Shown here: positions 17,236 to 26,416 of the stretch, one piece after another | Position numbering within the stretch: the first letter of the stretch is position 1 | Layout: every line of letters begins with the position of its first letter | Source: Aureibacillus halotolerans | GTDB taxonomy: Bacteria; Bacillota; Bacilli; Bacillales; DSM-28697 | Direction: 5' to 3' | NCBI RefSeq assembly: GCF_004363045.1 | Contig: NZ_SNYJ01000002.1 | Coordinates: forward strand, 124,001 to 188,000 | DNA length: 64,000 nt | Notes under the pieces: generated by a model | What the model saw: only the letters and a program-made list of their open reading frames with translations | The model's database searches: none | What the model was told of the DNA's origin: nothing | Program-made: the position numbers and the translations under genes

Positions 17236-20200
17236 TTAATGAACATTAAAGTAACGGGCTTGGGGGTGACTGAACACTATGGCCGTAACACTTGCTTCCG
17301 GCTCCATCATAAACCCTTCAGTAAGATGGATACCGATTTTTTCAGGAGATAGCAATTTAAACAGCTTCTCCTGATCCTCTAAGTTCGGACAAGCAGGGTA
17401 GCCAAAAGAAAACCGCTGCCCTTGATATTTGGCGGAAAACAAATCGCGTATACCTAGGTCTACAGGGTCCGGAAATCCCCATTGATCCCGCAGCAACTGA
17501 TGAAGACGTTCTGCGAAGCCTTCAGCTAGTTCTAAGGCTACGGATTGGAGCGCATGACTCTTAAAGTATTCGCCTGCTTCTTTATACGCCTGCGAGCGTT
17601 CTCGAACACCGCTGCCTGCCGTGACTGCCATCAACGCGACGTAGTCCATAACACCTTCAGAAGCAGGGCGGACATAATCGGCAAGACAGAGAAACGGTGG
17701 TTTTTCCTGTCGAGGAAAATCAAACGTATTGATGACTGTTGTCTGATCAGCAGGGTCATAGATAAGGAGAGTGTTCCCATCCGATTGGGCAGGGAAGAAA
17801 CGGTACAACCCTGCTGCTTTGATTGTTTCCTCAATGGCCGCTTCGTGCATGACCTCTTGAACCTTTTCCTTTAAGTCAAGCGTGCGTTGATCTTGGCTTT
17901 CCAGCAGTTTATCTACACGCCCTTTTAGGCCGAGATGATGACCGAGGAGCATTTGCCAGTTCACATAAGGCATCAAGTGATCGGTCGGGACTTCTTTCAG
18001 AACATGCTGGTCCGTGTCTTGAGGAATAAATACAGGGGCCTGATCAAGTCCTGGAGCTTCCTGTGTCGATCGCTCAGCTCGTTTTTCTAAGACAGCCGCT
18101 GGGGTAGGCTGTGCTGCTTTTTCGCGAGCTACCTCCAACTCTGCCTTTATTTTTGTGCGTTCTTCCGGTTTTTGCAAACGATTGGCGATCGACAGACCAT
18201 TCATGGCATCCTTTGCGTAGAGCACAAGTCCATCGTATTCATTCGAAATTTTTGTGTTGGTGAATTTTCTCGACAGCGCGGCTCCGCCAACGAGGATCGG
18301 TAAGTCAATTCCAGATTGCTTTAAATCCTGAGCTGTGATCACCATCTGTTGGGCAGATTTGACGAGGAGCCCAGATAGTCCAATCATATCAGGATGCTCT
18401 TTTTGAACGGCTTGAATGAGCGTCTCTGGCGTTACCTTAATGCCTAAATCCACTACGTCAAACCCATTGTTGGTTAGAATAATATCAACAAGGTTTTTCC
18501 CGATATCATGCACATCGCCTTTGACGGTCGCCAAAAGAATTTTTGCTTTTTTCTCTTGCTTACCGCCATTCGCTTCCATATGAGGCTCTAGAAACGCAAC
18601 GGCGGATTTCATCGCTTCAGCACTCTGAAGAACCTCAGCGACAATGAGCTGATTGTCGTTGAACAGACGACCAACCTCCGCCATACCTGTCATTAAAGGT
18701 CCATTAATGATAGCGAGAGGAGTCTCATATTCATTTAACGCAAGTCCTAAATCATCGGTAAGGCCATCCTTCGTGCCTTCAACAATATAGTATTGCAACC
18801 GTTCATCAAGACTCATATGCTCGGTTGGCTTGGCTTGTACCTTCTTTTTCCCGCGATATTTCTCTGTAAATGCGGCCAACGTTGCGTCTGTTGTTTCATA
18901 AAGCAGCTTGTCGGCAAGTGCGATTTCCTCTTTTGGGATTGAAGCGTAGCGCTCAAGCTTTTCGGTGTTTACGATGGCATAATCAAGGCCTGCTTGTGTG
19001 CAATGATACAAATACACAGCATTCAGTACTTCTCTGCCAACAGGGGGCAAACCAAAAGAAACATTGGAGATGCCGAGAATCGTCAGGCACTCTGGTAAAG
19101 CTTCCTTAATCATGCGGATGCCCTCAATGGTGGCTTCCGCTGAGCCAATATACTGTTCGTCACCTGTACCGATCGGGAAGACGAGTGGATCGAAAATGAT
19201 ATCACTCGAGCGCAGTCCATATTTTTCGACGAGCAGATCATGGGAGCGCATCGCAATTTCCAGCTTGCGTTCAGCCGTGACGGCCATGCCTGTTTCATCA
19301 ATCGTTCCTACGACAACAGCAGCACCATATTCTTTGACAATCGGAATCACGGCTTCAAAACGCTCTTCACCATCTTCTAGATTGATCGAATTAATAATGG
19401 CTTTCCCTTGCGAGTAACGGAGTGCTTTTTCAATGACCAGTTCATCTGTGGAATCAATGACAAGGGGAACCTTCACCTTCTTCACCGCATGATAAAGGAA
19501 TTTCTCCATATCCTCCAATTCTTCGCGGTCAGGGTCAGCAAGGCACACATCAATGACATGGGCGCCACCTTTCACCTGAGCACGGGCAATTTCTGCTGCA
19601 TCCTCATAGGCGCCTTCAGCAATTAAACGTTTGAACTTTCGGGACCCAATGACATTTGTTCGTTCGCCGACCATTAATGGTCTCATCGTATCATCATAGA
19701 TAAGGGGGTCAATGCCAGATACCATATGCTGTGGAGAACGTTCAGGGATTAATCGCGGAGCATAGTGCTGCATTTCATTCGCAATGGCTGCGATGTGGTC
19801 AGGTGTTGTTCCACAACAGCCGCCGGCAACATTTAGCCATCCTTTTTCCGCAAAGGCCCCAAGCTTTTTGGCAATCGACTCAGGGGATTCATGATAGTTT
19901 CCTTCCTCATCAGGCAACCCTGCATTTGGGTAACAGCTGACAGCTGAAGCCGCTAAAGAGGAGAGAGACCGGACGTGATCTCTCATAAATTCTGGTCCAG
20001 TTGCACAGTTGAGTCCAACCGCCGTAGGATTCATATGCTCTAGTGAGAGATAAAAGGCTTCAATGGTCTGCCCTGCCAATGTCGTTCCCATCGGTTCGAT
20101 CGTTCCTGACACAAAAAGTGGAAGGCTAACGCCTGTTTTTTCAAAGGCCGACTTCATCCCAACATAGGCCGCTTTGACGTTCAACATATCCTGACTCGTT

Positions 20201-20682
20201 TCAAGGAGAATAAGATCGACCCGTCCAGCAATCAAACCTTCCACTTGTTCCTGGTAGCAATCCACAAGATGCTCGAAGGTGGTTCCACCAGTCACAGATA
20301 ATGTTTTCGTCGTTGGACCTAATGCGCCTGCAACAAATCGTTGGTGATCCGAGGTTGAATACTTTTGTGCGGCAGTGACAGCTAGTTCAGCGGCCACCTT
20401 ATTAATATTGAACGCATGAGTACCAAGGTCGTAATCATCAAGGACAATCGATGTTGCTCCAAAGGTATTCGTCGCAATAATGTCAGCACCAGCCGCCAAA
20501 TAGCCTTCATGAATGGCTGTAATGGCTTCTGGTTTCGTTAAGTTCAAGTATTCATTGCAACCATCATATTCCTCACCGCCAAAATCTTCAGGAGACAGAT
20601 CGGCGTTTTGGATCATCGTTCCCATCGCGCCATCAAGAATGAGGATGCGTTTTTGCATTTCGTTTGCGATCGTTGTTGTCAT
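17236..20682 (-). CDS. metH: Cobalamin-dependent methionine synthase MetH
   Basis: Five-module methionine synthase of 1,148 residues. Order: homocysteine-binding barrel with zinc cysteines (GLNCATGPEF and GGCCGTTPDHI), pterin barrel (VGERTNVIGSRKF, then FDPLVFPIGTG), cap domain, B12-binding domain with the lower-ligand motif KGDVHDIGKN, and a C-terminal AdoMet reactivation domain (QWGFPDPVDLGIRDLFSAKYQGQRFSFGYPACP). It transfers a methyl group from methyl-THF through cobalamin to homocysteine in the cytoplasm. I placed the start at 20682, after GGGAGG; a frame nine codons longer overlaps the yitJ stop. Last gene of the S-box operon, so methionine synthesis here depends on vitamin B12. Confidence 0.95.
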   Translation of the reverse strand: MTTTIANEMQKRILILDGAMGTMIQNADLSPEDFGGEEYDGCNEYLNLTKPEAITAIHEGYLAAGADIIATNTFGATSIVLDDYDLGTHAFNINKVAAELAVTAAQKYSTSDHQRFVAGALGPTTKTLSVTGGTTFEHLVDCYQEQVEGLIAGRVDLILLETSQDMLNVKAAYVGMKSAFEKTGVSLPLFVSGTIEPMGTTLAGQTIEAFYLSLEHMNPTAVGLNCATGPEFMRDHVRSLSSLAASAVSCYPNAGLPDEEGNYHESPESIAKKLGAFAEKGWLNVAGGCCGTTPDHIAAIANEMQHYAPRLIPERSPQHMVSGIDPLIYDDTMRPLMVGERTNVIGSRKFKRLIAEGAYEDAAEIARAQVKGGAHVIDVCLADPDREELEDMEKFLYHAVKKVKVPLVIDSTDELVIEKALRYSQGKAIINSINLEDGEERFEAVIPIVKEYGAAVVVGTIDETGMAVTAERKLEIAMRSHDLLVEKYGLRSSDIIFDPLVFPIGTGDEQYIGSAEATIEGIRMIKEALPECLTILGISNVSFGLPPVGREVLNAVYLYHCTQAGLDYAIVNTEKLERYASIPKEEIALADKLLYETTDATLAAFTEKYRGKKKVQAKPTEHMSLDERLQYYIVEGTKDGLTDDLGLALNEYETPLAIINGPLMTGMAEVGRLFNDNQLIVAEVLQSAEAMKSAVAFLEPHMEANGGKQEKKAKILLATVKGDVHDIGKNLVDIILTNNGFDVVDLGIKVTPETLIQAVQKEHPDMIGLSGLLVKSAQQMVITAQDLKQSGIDLPILVGGAALSRKFTNTKISNEYDGLVLYAKDAMNGLSIANRLQKPEERTKIKAELEVAREKAAQPTPAAVLEKRAERSTQEAPGLDQAPVFIPQDTDQHVLKEVPTDHLMPYVNWQMLLGHHLGLKGRVDKLLESQDQRTLDLKEKVQEVMHEAAIEETIKAAGLYRFFPAQSDGNTLLIYDPADQTTVINTFDFPRQEKPPFLCLADYVRPASEGVMDYVALMAVTAGSGVRERSQAYKEAGEYFKSHALQSVALELAEGFAERLHQLLRDQWGFPDPVDLGIRDLFSAKYQGQRFSFGYPACPNLEDQEKLFKLLSPEKIGIHLTEGFMMEPEASVTAIVFSHPQARYFNVH

Positions 20683-20705
20683 TGATAAATTCCTCCCGCT
20701 GTCTA

Positions 20706-22565
20706 TCATTGAAGAAAAGGCGTAACTGGTTGTTGTTTCTTTTGCGTTTGTTCGTGAATATAATGAACGAGCTCAATCGACCATTCGTATTTTAAAAATG
20801 GTGTAATCACATAAATGCCAGGGAAATAATCTAGAGCGACATCAATGAGCTGCTTCGCCATCGCAATGCCTTCGCGTCTTGCAGCAGCAGGATCATCTTT
20901 CGTTGCAGCCATGATGGCTCGCGTACTGTCTGTTAACTTAATGCCAGGCACTTCATGATGCAAAAACTCTGCATTTCGATGCCCTGTGAGTGGCATAATG
21001 CCGATATAGAGTGGAGCGTCTAACGTCTTTATTGCTTCAGCAACATCAATGAGCTGCTCTTCACTGTACACGGGCTGAGAAATAAAATAATCAGCGCCAT
21101 TCGCGACTTTTTTCTCGAGGCGTTTTACCGCTTTATCAAGGTATTTAACGTTCGGATTAAAGGCACCTGCGATAGAGAACTGTGTTTTTTCTTTTAGTGG
21201 TTTGCCAGAGTGAGAATAGCCATTGTTAAACTGCTTCATAAGCTTGATCAGCTCAAAGCTTTGTAGATCATATACGGAGCTTGCCCCTGGAAAATCGCCG
21301 ATTTTAGTCGGATCGCCAGTCACCGCAAGGATTTCATGAATGCCAGCCGTGTGAAGCCCCATTAGGTGGGACTGCAAGCCAATTAAATTTCGGTCCCGAC
21401 AGGACAAATGAACAAGTGGATTAATATTGTATTTGGTTTTAAGAATGGTCGCAATAGCTGTATTGCAAACACGTGGTGAGGCAAGAGAGTTGTCTGCAAT
21501 TGTAATCGCATCAACGCCGGCTTCTTGTAACAATGCAGCGCCTTTAAAATAATCCTCAACAACCAAATGTTTAGGAGGATCAAGCTCAACAATAACGGAT
21601 GTGCGTGTTTTCATTTGGACGTGCAAAGGTTCGATTCCAAGCGGTTGTGAAACCACCTCGATGACATCGTGAGGGGCCAGAGGGACCTGTTTTTCTGTCA
21701 ACGGTGTTAACGGTCTGACCGCAGCAGCCATAGCGGCAATATGAGCGGGGGTTGTTCCACAGCAACCGCCAATGACACGCGCACCTTGGTCTCGCAATGA
21801 GCGTGCACATTCGCCAAAATAATCAGCATGTGCCTTGAAAAATAATCGTCCATCCTGTACATCAGGCAAACCAGCATTTGGCGCAGCAGAGATATATGCA
21901 TCTTCCATTAGAGGTACGTAGCGGAGAGCTTCAATTGTATGGTAAGGTCCAAGGCGACAGTTAATGCCTACAATATCGGCTCCTAACGACTCTAATGTAA
22001 GAAATGCGGCTGTTAAAGGCGTTCCGTTTTGCGTCCGACCAGCTTCTTGAAGAGCAAGTTGAGCGATAATTGGAACGTCCGTAGCTTCTCTAGCGATCTT
22101 GAGAACAGTGTGCAACTCTTCTTCATCATAATAGGTCTCCAATAAAATTGCATCTACGCCATTGTCTAAGAAGACCTGAAGTTGTTCGCGAAAAGAGGCT
22201 TCAATCTCTTCGAGTGTCGTTTCTGTCCGTGTGACCCCACGAATGCCTCCGATCGTCCCTGCCACATAGGCGTCAGTTCCTTCAGTTGCGGCTTTTGCAA
22301 GCTCGACGGCTTTCGCGTTTATGTCTATTACTTTGTCAGCAAGCTGATGTTTTGCTAGCTTAATCGCGTTTGCTGCATACGTATTGGTTTTGATCAGATC
22401 AGCGCCAGCATCAACATAAGATTTATGGACTTCAGTAATGATCGTTGGCTGGGTGAGATTAACTTCTTCAAAGCAGGATTGGACCTGATACGTATCGTAA
22501 AGGTACGTGCCCATTGCGCCATCCATAATGACGAAATCGTTTTCTAGTTTCGTTCGAAGTGTCAT
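20706..22565 (-). CDS. yitJ: Bifunctional homocysteine methyltransferase / methylene-THF reductase YitJ
   Basis: Two-domain fusion of 619 residues. Residues 1-300 form a homocysteine S-methyltransferase barrel with DGAMGTYLYD at the start and zinc cysteines in GINCRLGPYH and GGCCGTTPAHI. From about residue 325 the flavoprotein methylene-THF reductase domain follows (VIVELDPPKH, then AVTGDP, AGAFNP, QPVYSEEQL). It supplies methyl-THF for MetH, and the N-terminal half may also methylate homocysteine from another donor. It overlaps metI by four bases (ATGA) and metH follows by 23 nt. The same fusion occurs in B. subtilis YitJ, itself an S-box gene. Confidence 0.93.
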   Translation of the reverse strand: MTLRTKLENDFVIMDGAMGTYLYDTYQVQSCFEEVNLTQPTIITEVHKSYVDAGADLIKTNTYAANAIKLAKHQLADKVIDINAKAVELAKAATEGTDAYVAGTIGGIRGVTRTETTLEEIEASFREQLQVFLDNGVDAILLETYYDEEELHTVLKIAREATDVPIIAQLALQEAGRTQNGTPLTAAFLTLESLGADIVGINCRLGPYHTIEALRYVPLMEDAYISAAPNAGLPDVQDGRLFFKAHADYFGECARSLRDQGARVIGGCCGTTPAHIAAMAAAVRPLTPLTEKQVPLAPHDVIEVVSQPLGIEPLHVQMKTRTSVIVELDPPKHLVVEDYFKGAALLQEAGVDAITIADNSLASPRVCNTAIATILKTKYNINPLVHLSCRDRNLIGLQSHLMGLHTAGIHEILAVTGDPTKIGDFPGASSVYDLQSFELIKLMKQFNNGYSHSGKPLKEKTQFSIAGAFNPNVKYLDKAVKRLEKKVANGADYFISQPVYSEEQLIDVAEAIKTLDAPLYIGIMPLTGHRNAEFLHHEVPGIKLTDSTRAIMAATKDDPAAARREGIAMAKQLIDVALDYFPGIYVITPFLKYEWSIELVHYIHEQTQKKQQPVTPFLQ

Positions 22566-23689
22566 CGTAACGCCTCCTCTTGATGGGTTGCAGCAACGTG
22601 CAGTGCTTGGTCAACGTCATGAATAAGATCCTCTGCATCTTCAATCCCAACCGAAAAGCGAAGCAGTCGGTTGCACACGCCATAGGCTGTACGAATCTCT
22701 TCAGGGATGTCCATATGCGTTTGCGTAGCGGGATACGTAATAAAACTTTCGACGCCGCCAAGGCTTTCGGCAAAGCAGATCAGCTTCAATGCCTTGAGAA
22801 AATGAGGAACGAGTGCCTCAGAGGTCAACCGAAAAGAGAGCATGCCGCCTCTGTTTGCGTACAAAACGTCATCCACTAAGTCATGCTGCTCCAGAAAAGC
22901 AGCGAGTGCCGTGGCATTCGTTGTATGCTGTCTCATCCTTAGAGGCAACGTTTTCATGCCGCGCATAAGGAGCCATGAGTCAAAGGGGGACAATACCGCT
23001 CCAGCTGCGTTTTGATAAGTCGCAAGTTTTTCCCCAAGTGCAACGTCCTTCGTAGTCAATAACCCGGCAAGCACATCATTGTGACCTCCCAAGTATTTTG
23101 TTGCAGAATGAATCACAATATCCGCACCAATCTCATGAGGGCGTTGAAGGTAAGGCGTTAAAAACGTATTGTCCACAATCAGGAGAAGGTCATGGTCCTT
23201 GGCAAGCTTGCCTAAGGCATCTAAATCCGATTCATGCATGAGTGGGTTCGTTGGCGTTTCAATGAACAATGCTTTCGTTTTGCTCGTAATCGCTTTTTCA
23301 ACGTCCTCAATGATGTGCGTATGAACATAGGAGAAGGTGAGGCCATTCGTTTGGCCATACACGTCAAAAAGACGGTATGTTCCTCCGTATAAGTCCTGCG
23401 ATACGATTAGTTCATCACCGGAAGAAAACATCGTCATCACAGCATTTACTGCTGCCATGCCAGAAGAAAAGGCAAGCCCTTTTACGCCACCCTCCAGTGT
23501 CGCAATCGCTTCTTCAAGCACGTGACGTGTTGGATTTTTTGTGCGTGTATAATCATATCCAGTCGATTCTCCAATGCCGTTGTGACGAAATGCTGTAGAT
23601 AGATAAATGGCAGGAGAGACCGTACCTGTTTCTGTGTCTGTACGATTTCCAATTTGTGCGAATAAAGTGTCAATACGCTGTTCTGTCAT
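22562..23689 (-). CDS. metI: Cystathionine gamma-synthase / O-acetylhomoserine thiolyase MetI
   Basis: PLP-dependent Cys/Met metabolism enzyme of 375 residues. Seen: YDYTRTKNPTRHVLEEAIA near 44-62, FSSGMAAVNAVM near 73-84, the PLP aspartate in LIVDNTFLTP and the Schiff-base lysine in HSATKYLGGHNDV near 194. It condenses an acylhomoserine with cysteine (or sulfide) to give cystathionine (or homocysteine). First gene of the operon, directly after the S-box leader. The usual partner metC is not adjacent; if it is not elsewhere, direct sulfhydrylation would be the main route. Confidence 0.88.
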   Translation of the reverse strand: MTEQRIDTLFAQIGNRTDTETGTVSPAIYLSTAFRHNGIGESTGYDYTRTKNPTRHVLEEAIATLEGGVKGLAFSSGMAAVNAVMTMFSSGDELIVSQDLYGGTYRLFDVYGQTNGLTFSYVHTHIIEDVEKAITSKTKALFIETPTNPLMHESDLDALGKLAKDHDLLLIVDNTFLTPYLQRPHEIGADIVIHSATKYLGGHNDVLAGLLTTKDVALGEKLATYQNAAGAVLSPFDSWLLMRGMKTLPLRMRQHTTNATALAAFLEQHDLVDDVLYANRGGMLSFRLTSEALVPHFLKALKLICFAESLGGVESFITYPATQTHMDIPEEIRTAYGVCNRLLRFSVGIEDAEDLIHDVDQALHVAATHQEEALR

Positions 23690-23711
23690 CCTCTAAAACC
23701 CTCCTTGTGTA

Positions 23712-23866
23712 TGAAAAAAACTCCCTCACGAAAAGAAGGAGTTTTTTTCAAAAATCCTTCTTCTCATCTTGCAAGCATATGCTTGCTGGACTTAGCACCG
23801 TACCCACTTAGAGGCTGGTTGCTGAGGTTTCGACGGGCCATGTCCCTTAACCTCTCTTGATAAGAA
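23712..23866 (-). promoter_or_regulatory. SAM-I (S-box) riboswitch with terminator, upstream of metI
   Basis: On the minus strand the leader reads TTATCAAGAGAGG near 23863-23851, then GACATGGCCC, GAAACCTCAGCAACC and GTACGGTGCTAAGTCC, the conserved S-box order of P1/P2/P3 and the AAGTCC-type junction. It ends with a strong hairpin (ACTCCTTCTTTTCG ... GGGAGTTTTTTT, about 23749-23714). High SAM should favour the terminator and shut off metI-yitJ-metH. A self-complementary GCAAGCATATGCTTGC lies in the P4-side of the aptamer. Confidence 0.93.
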
Positions 23867-23945
23867 AAAGAATGAAACGATTTAGTTGTTAGCCATAACT
23901 TTACACGACAGCTATCGAAAATGCAACGTTTTTTCAGTAACGCGT

Positions 23946-24812
23946 TTACCCGTTAATAACTGCTCCACCATTTAAATGCAATACTTGCCCTGTCATATAC
24001 GATGAATCTTCACAGGCAAGAAACACATAGGAAGGCGCTAACTCTTCAGGTTGACCAGCACGTTTCATAGGCGTATTTGCTCCAAATTTCGCCACATCCT
24101 CTGCTTTAAACGTAGCTGGGATGAGGGGCGTCCAAATCGGACCAGGTGCCACACCATTTACACGAATGCCACGATCAATGAGCTGCTGCGAAAGCGATCT
24201 TGTGAATGATGTAATCGCGCCTTTTGTGGCGGAATAATCGATAAGGTTTTTGCTCCCTTTGTATGCTGTAATCGAAGTCGTATTGATGATTACGCTACCG
24301 GGTGACAGATGGGGAAGGGCGGCATGAGTAAAATAAAAGAAGGAAAAGATATTCGTCGCAAAGGTTTGTCTCATCTGTTCATTTGTAATGTCCTCGAAAC
24401 GCTCCTGTGGGTGCTGCTCGGCCGCATTGTTCACGAGAATATCCAACGCACCAAATGCTTCAATTGTTTTTGAAACGGCAGCCGAGGCAAATTGTTCATC
24501 ACTGACATCCCCAGGAATCAGAAGACATTCTCCACCATACTCTTCAATCTCGCGTTGAACTTCTTGGGCATCCTCATGCTCATTGAGATAGACGATGGCT
24601 ACATGAGCACCTTCTTTCGCATAAGCGATTGCTGTAGCTTTGCCTATTCCACTGTCACCACCAGTAATAAGGGCGTTTTTCCCTTCAAGCTTTCCAGCAG
24701 GAAGGTATTCAGGGTTGTTCGTATACGGGCGAGGTATCATCTCTGATTCGTTGCCGGGTTGTTTGGATTGTGCTTGAGCTGGCTGACCTTTAGGGTACTC
24801 ATTGGATCTCAT
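23946..24812 (-). CDS. SDR oxidoreductase with hydrophilic N-terminal extension (YhdF/YdaD type)
   Basis: Classical SDR of 288 residues. A polar, Gln/Pro-rich extension of about 40 residues (through NNPEYLPAGKLEGK) precedes the Rossmann motif TGGDSGIGKA; NNAAEQH and the catalytic YSATKGA with an upstream Ser (NTTSITAYKG) are present. This layout is typical of the general-stress dehydrogenases YdaD, YhdF and YhxD of Bacillus and E. coli YghA, probably acting on sugars or alcohols with NAD(P). The start follows AAAGGAGG. It stands alone, 134 nt downstream of the S-box leader and facing the same way as the met operon. No sigma-B promoter was identified. Confidence 0.82.
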   Translation of the reverse strand: MRSNEYPKGQPAQAQSKQPGNESEMIPRPYTNNPEYLPAGKLEGKNALITGGDSGIGKATAIAYAKEGAHVAIVYLNEHEDAQEVQREIEEYGGECLLIPGDVSDEQFASAAVSKTIEAFGALDILVNNAAEQHPQERFEDITNEQMRQTFATNIFSFFYFTHAALPHLSPGSVIINTTSITAYKGSKNLIDYSATKGAITSFTRSLSQQLIDRGIRVNGVAPGPIWTPLIPATFKAEDVAKFGANTPMKRAGQPEELAPSYVFLACEDSSYMTGQVLHLNGGAVING

Positions 24813-24885
24813 TTTTTTTCCTCCTTTGAACTATGCTTGTCTTCTATAAGTAGTCTTACCTTTTTTCTTCACGATAAAAACAAAA

Positions 24886-24933
24886 AAACACGCATCAGAT
24901 CATAGTTTTTCCGATCTGTTACGTGTTTTTACA
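24886..24933. terminator. Bidirectional hairpin upstream of the SDR gene
   Basis: AAAACACG ... CGTGTTTT with an inner CAGATC/GATCTG stem, flanked by A and T runs. It may end transcripts entering from the right on the minus strand. Confidence 0.6.
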
Positions 24934-25305
24934 ACTTTCGCAGTGCAAAAATTACCTTTAATGTTGGCTGTGTCTTAGTGGAAACAAGGTGAGATAGATT
25001 GATTGACATCTTGTGTATTCGGGAGATTAAAATTTCTAGCTCACAATACTGTAGTTTCTAAAAGATCGTTTTACACTTGTGTCCTTTTGGGTGTTAGAAT
25101 ACACGACACCGCTGCGTCAAAATACTTCGCTTTCACCCTACGGGTACAAGTGCAACATCGACTCGAGAAGACCTCGTCGTGTTTTCTATGCCGCCGGGCA
25201 CGGCTTCAGCTTCCTCGGAGTCTTGCTTTCCTGCGGGATCTTCAGCTCGAGCTGTACCCGCAGGAGTCTACGTATTTTGACTACGCTAATGTTTATTCTG
25301 CATAA
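24933..25305 (+). repeat. R1 composite: tail fragment, inverted core and arm
   Basis: The tail module fragment (ACAACTTTCGCAGTGCAAAA near 24930-24950) matches the ends of the 43.9 and 63.9 kb copies. After a non-matching spacer comes the core in reverse (ACCCTACGGGTACAAGTGCA ... TCGTGTTTTCTATGCCGCC) and then the arm (GGGCACGGCTTCAGCTTCC to GTCTACGTATTTTGACTACG). The whole gap between the SDR gene and the lipoprotein gene is non-coding. Confidence 0.8.
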
Positions 25306-25372
25306 AAAGCAATCCCAACCCTTAATTGAAGGTTTATCCAGCTTTATCTAAGTTTGTCTGTCAAAATCCTAT

Positions 25373-26302
25373 TTATTCAGGGGGGTATACACCAAGATAT
25401 TCTTCCAACGTTATGTCTTGCTCGAACATCGCTAGCGCAGGCTCTTTACCAACATAGCGAAGATGCCACGGCTCGTATTGGTATTCTGTAATTGCCTGTG
25501 TATCCTTCTGATAACGAATAATAAAACCAAAGCGATGGGCATTTTCTTCTAGCCAAATACCCTCAGGTTTTTCTCCCAGCTCTTCAACTAAGGCATTTCC
25601 AACTGAAGCTGCGGACACATCCATGGCAAGGCCCGTTTGATGTTCACTTTCCCCAGGGTAGGCGCTAACCGTATTCGCTTTTTCTTCGCTGCCGTAGCGT
25701 GTGACGTTGCTTGCAAAAATAGCTTCTTGACGATCATAGGAACGATATCCAGAGATCGCAAACAGTTCAATTCCATCTGCTTCTGCGGCCGCAAACAACT
25801 CTTCAAGCGCAGAAGCGGCGACTTGGCGGAGAAGCCGTTTTGGCAACTGCTCTGTAAAAGGAAAGTCTACATTAGGTTCAACTAGATCATTTGGTACATA
25901 AGGAGCAGGCAAGCTGTATGTTTTGTTTGCAAGCGCAAGAATGCTGCTCGGGTCTTTTAACACATTATCTGCTGTGGCATCTGTTTCAGGATTGAATGAA
26001 TGGGGGTTTACATTCGCTTGTGCTGTGTCGCTTTGATCGGGAGTATCCTTATCTCCTTCATCCGCTTCAGGAGGGATTGTTCCAGCGTCAACAGTTTCAT
26101 TTTGAGCGGTTTGATGATCCTCAGAATCGGCTGCTTCAGCCGTATTGGATGACGGCGCTTTTTCTTCAATTTGAGTCGTTTCATTTAATGGGGTGTTGTT
26201 GTCTGTCACAGAGCATGCTGTGGCTCCTAAAAGGACAAATATAAACAAAGTTATGAGTGCACTATACCGCAATATTTGTGTTTTTAAAAACACGCTGAAC
26301 AC
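25373..26302 (-). CDS. Lipoprotein, M15 (VanY/LdcB-type) carboxypeptidase
   Basis: 309-residue lipoprotein. Residues 1-30 are a signal peptide with lipobox LLGATAC (Cys about 30), then a low-complexity acidic linker to about 115, then an M15B peptidase domain. The zinc/catalytic motifs are seen in SGYRSYDRQEAIF, ESEHQTGLAMDVS (H and D ligands) and EPWHLRYVG (Glu and His). It should trim the terminal D-Ala from peptidoglycan stem peptides outside the membrane, like B. subtilis YodJ/LdcB. The start is a GTG at 26302 inside a 16-bp palindrome and without a strong ribosome binding site; another GTG lies three codons later. The acidic linker fits an alkaliphile or halophile. Confidence 0.82.
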   Translation of the reverse strand: MFSVFLKTQILRYSALITLFIFVLLGATACSVTDNNTPLNETTQIEEKAPSSNTAEAADSEDHQTAQNETVDAGTIPPEADEGDKDTPDQSDTAQANVNPHSFNPETDATADNVLKDPSSILALANKTYSLPAPYVPNDLVEPNVDFPFTEQLPKRLLRQVAASALEELFAAAEADGIELFAISGYRSYDRQEAIFASNVTRYGSEEKANTVSAYPGESEHQTGLAMDVSAASVGNALVEELGEKPEGIWLEENAHRFGFIIRYQKDTQAITEYQYEPWHLRYVGKEPALAMFEQDITLEEYLGVYPPE

Positions 26303-26416
26303 CAGCTTTCATTAAAATTGAATAGGACAGTTTTGTTTTCACAAAATGTAAATAGCTATCATTTTTTCGACATTAGGTTTTTATTTTAAGGGGTGGATAC
26401 GCTCGTTAGCTGTGTG

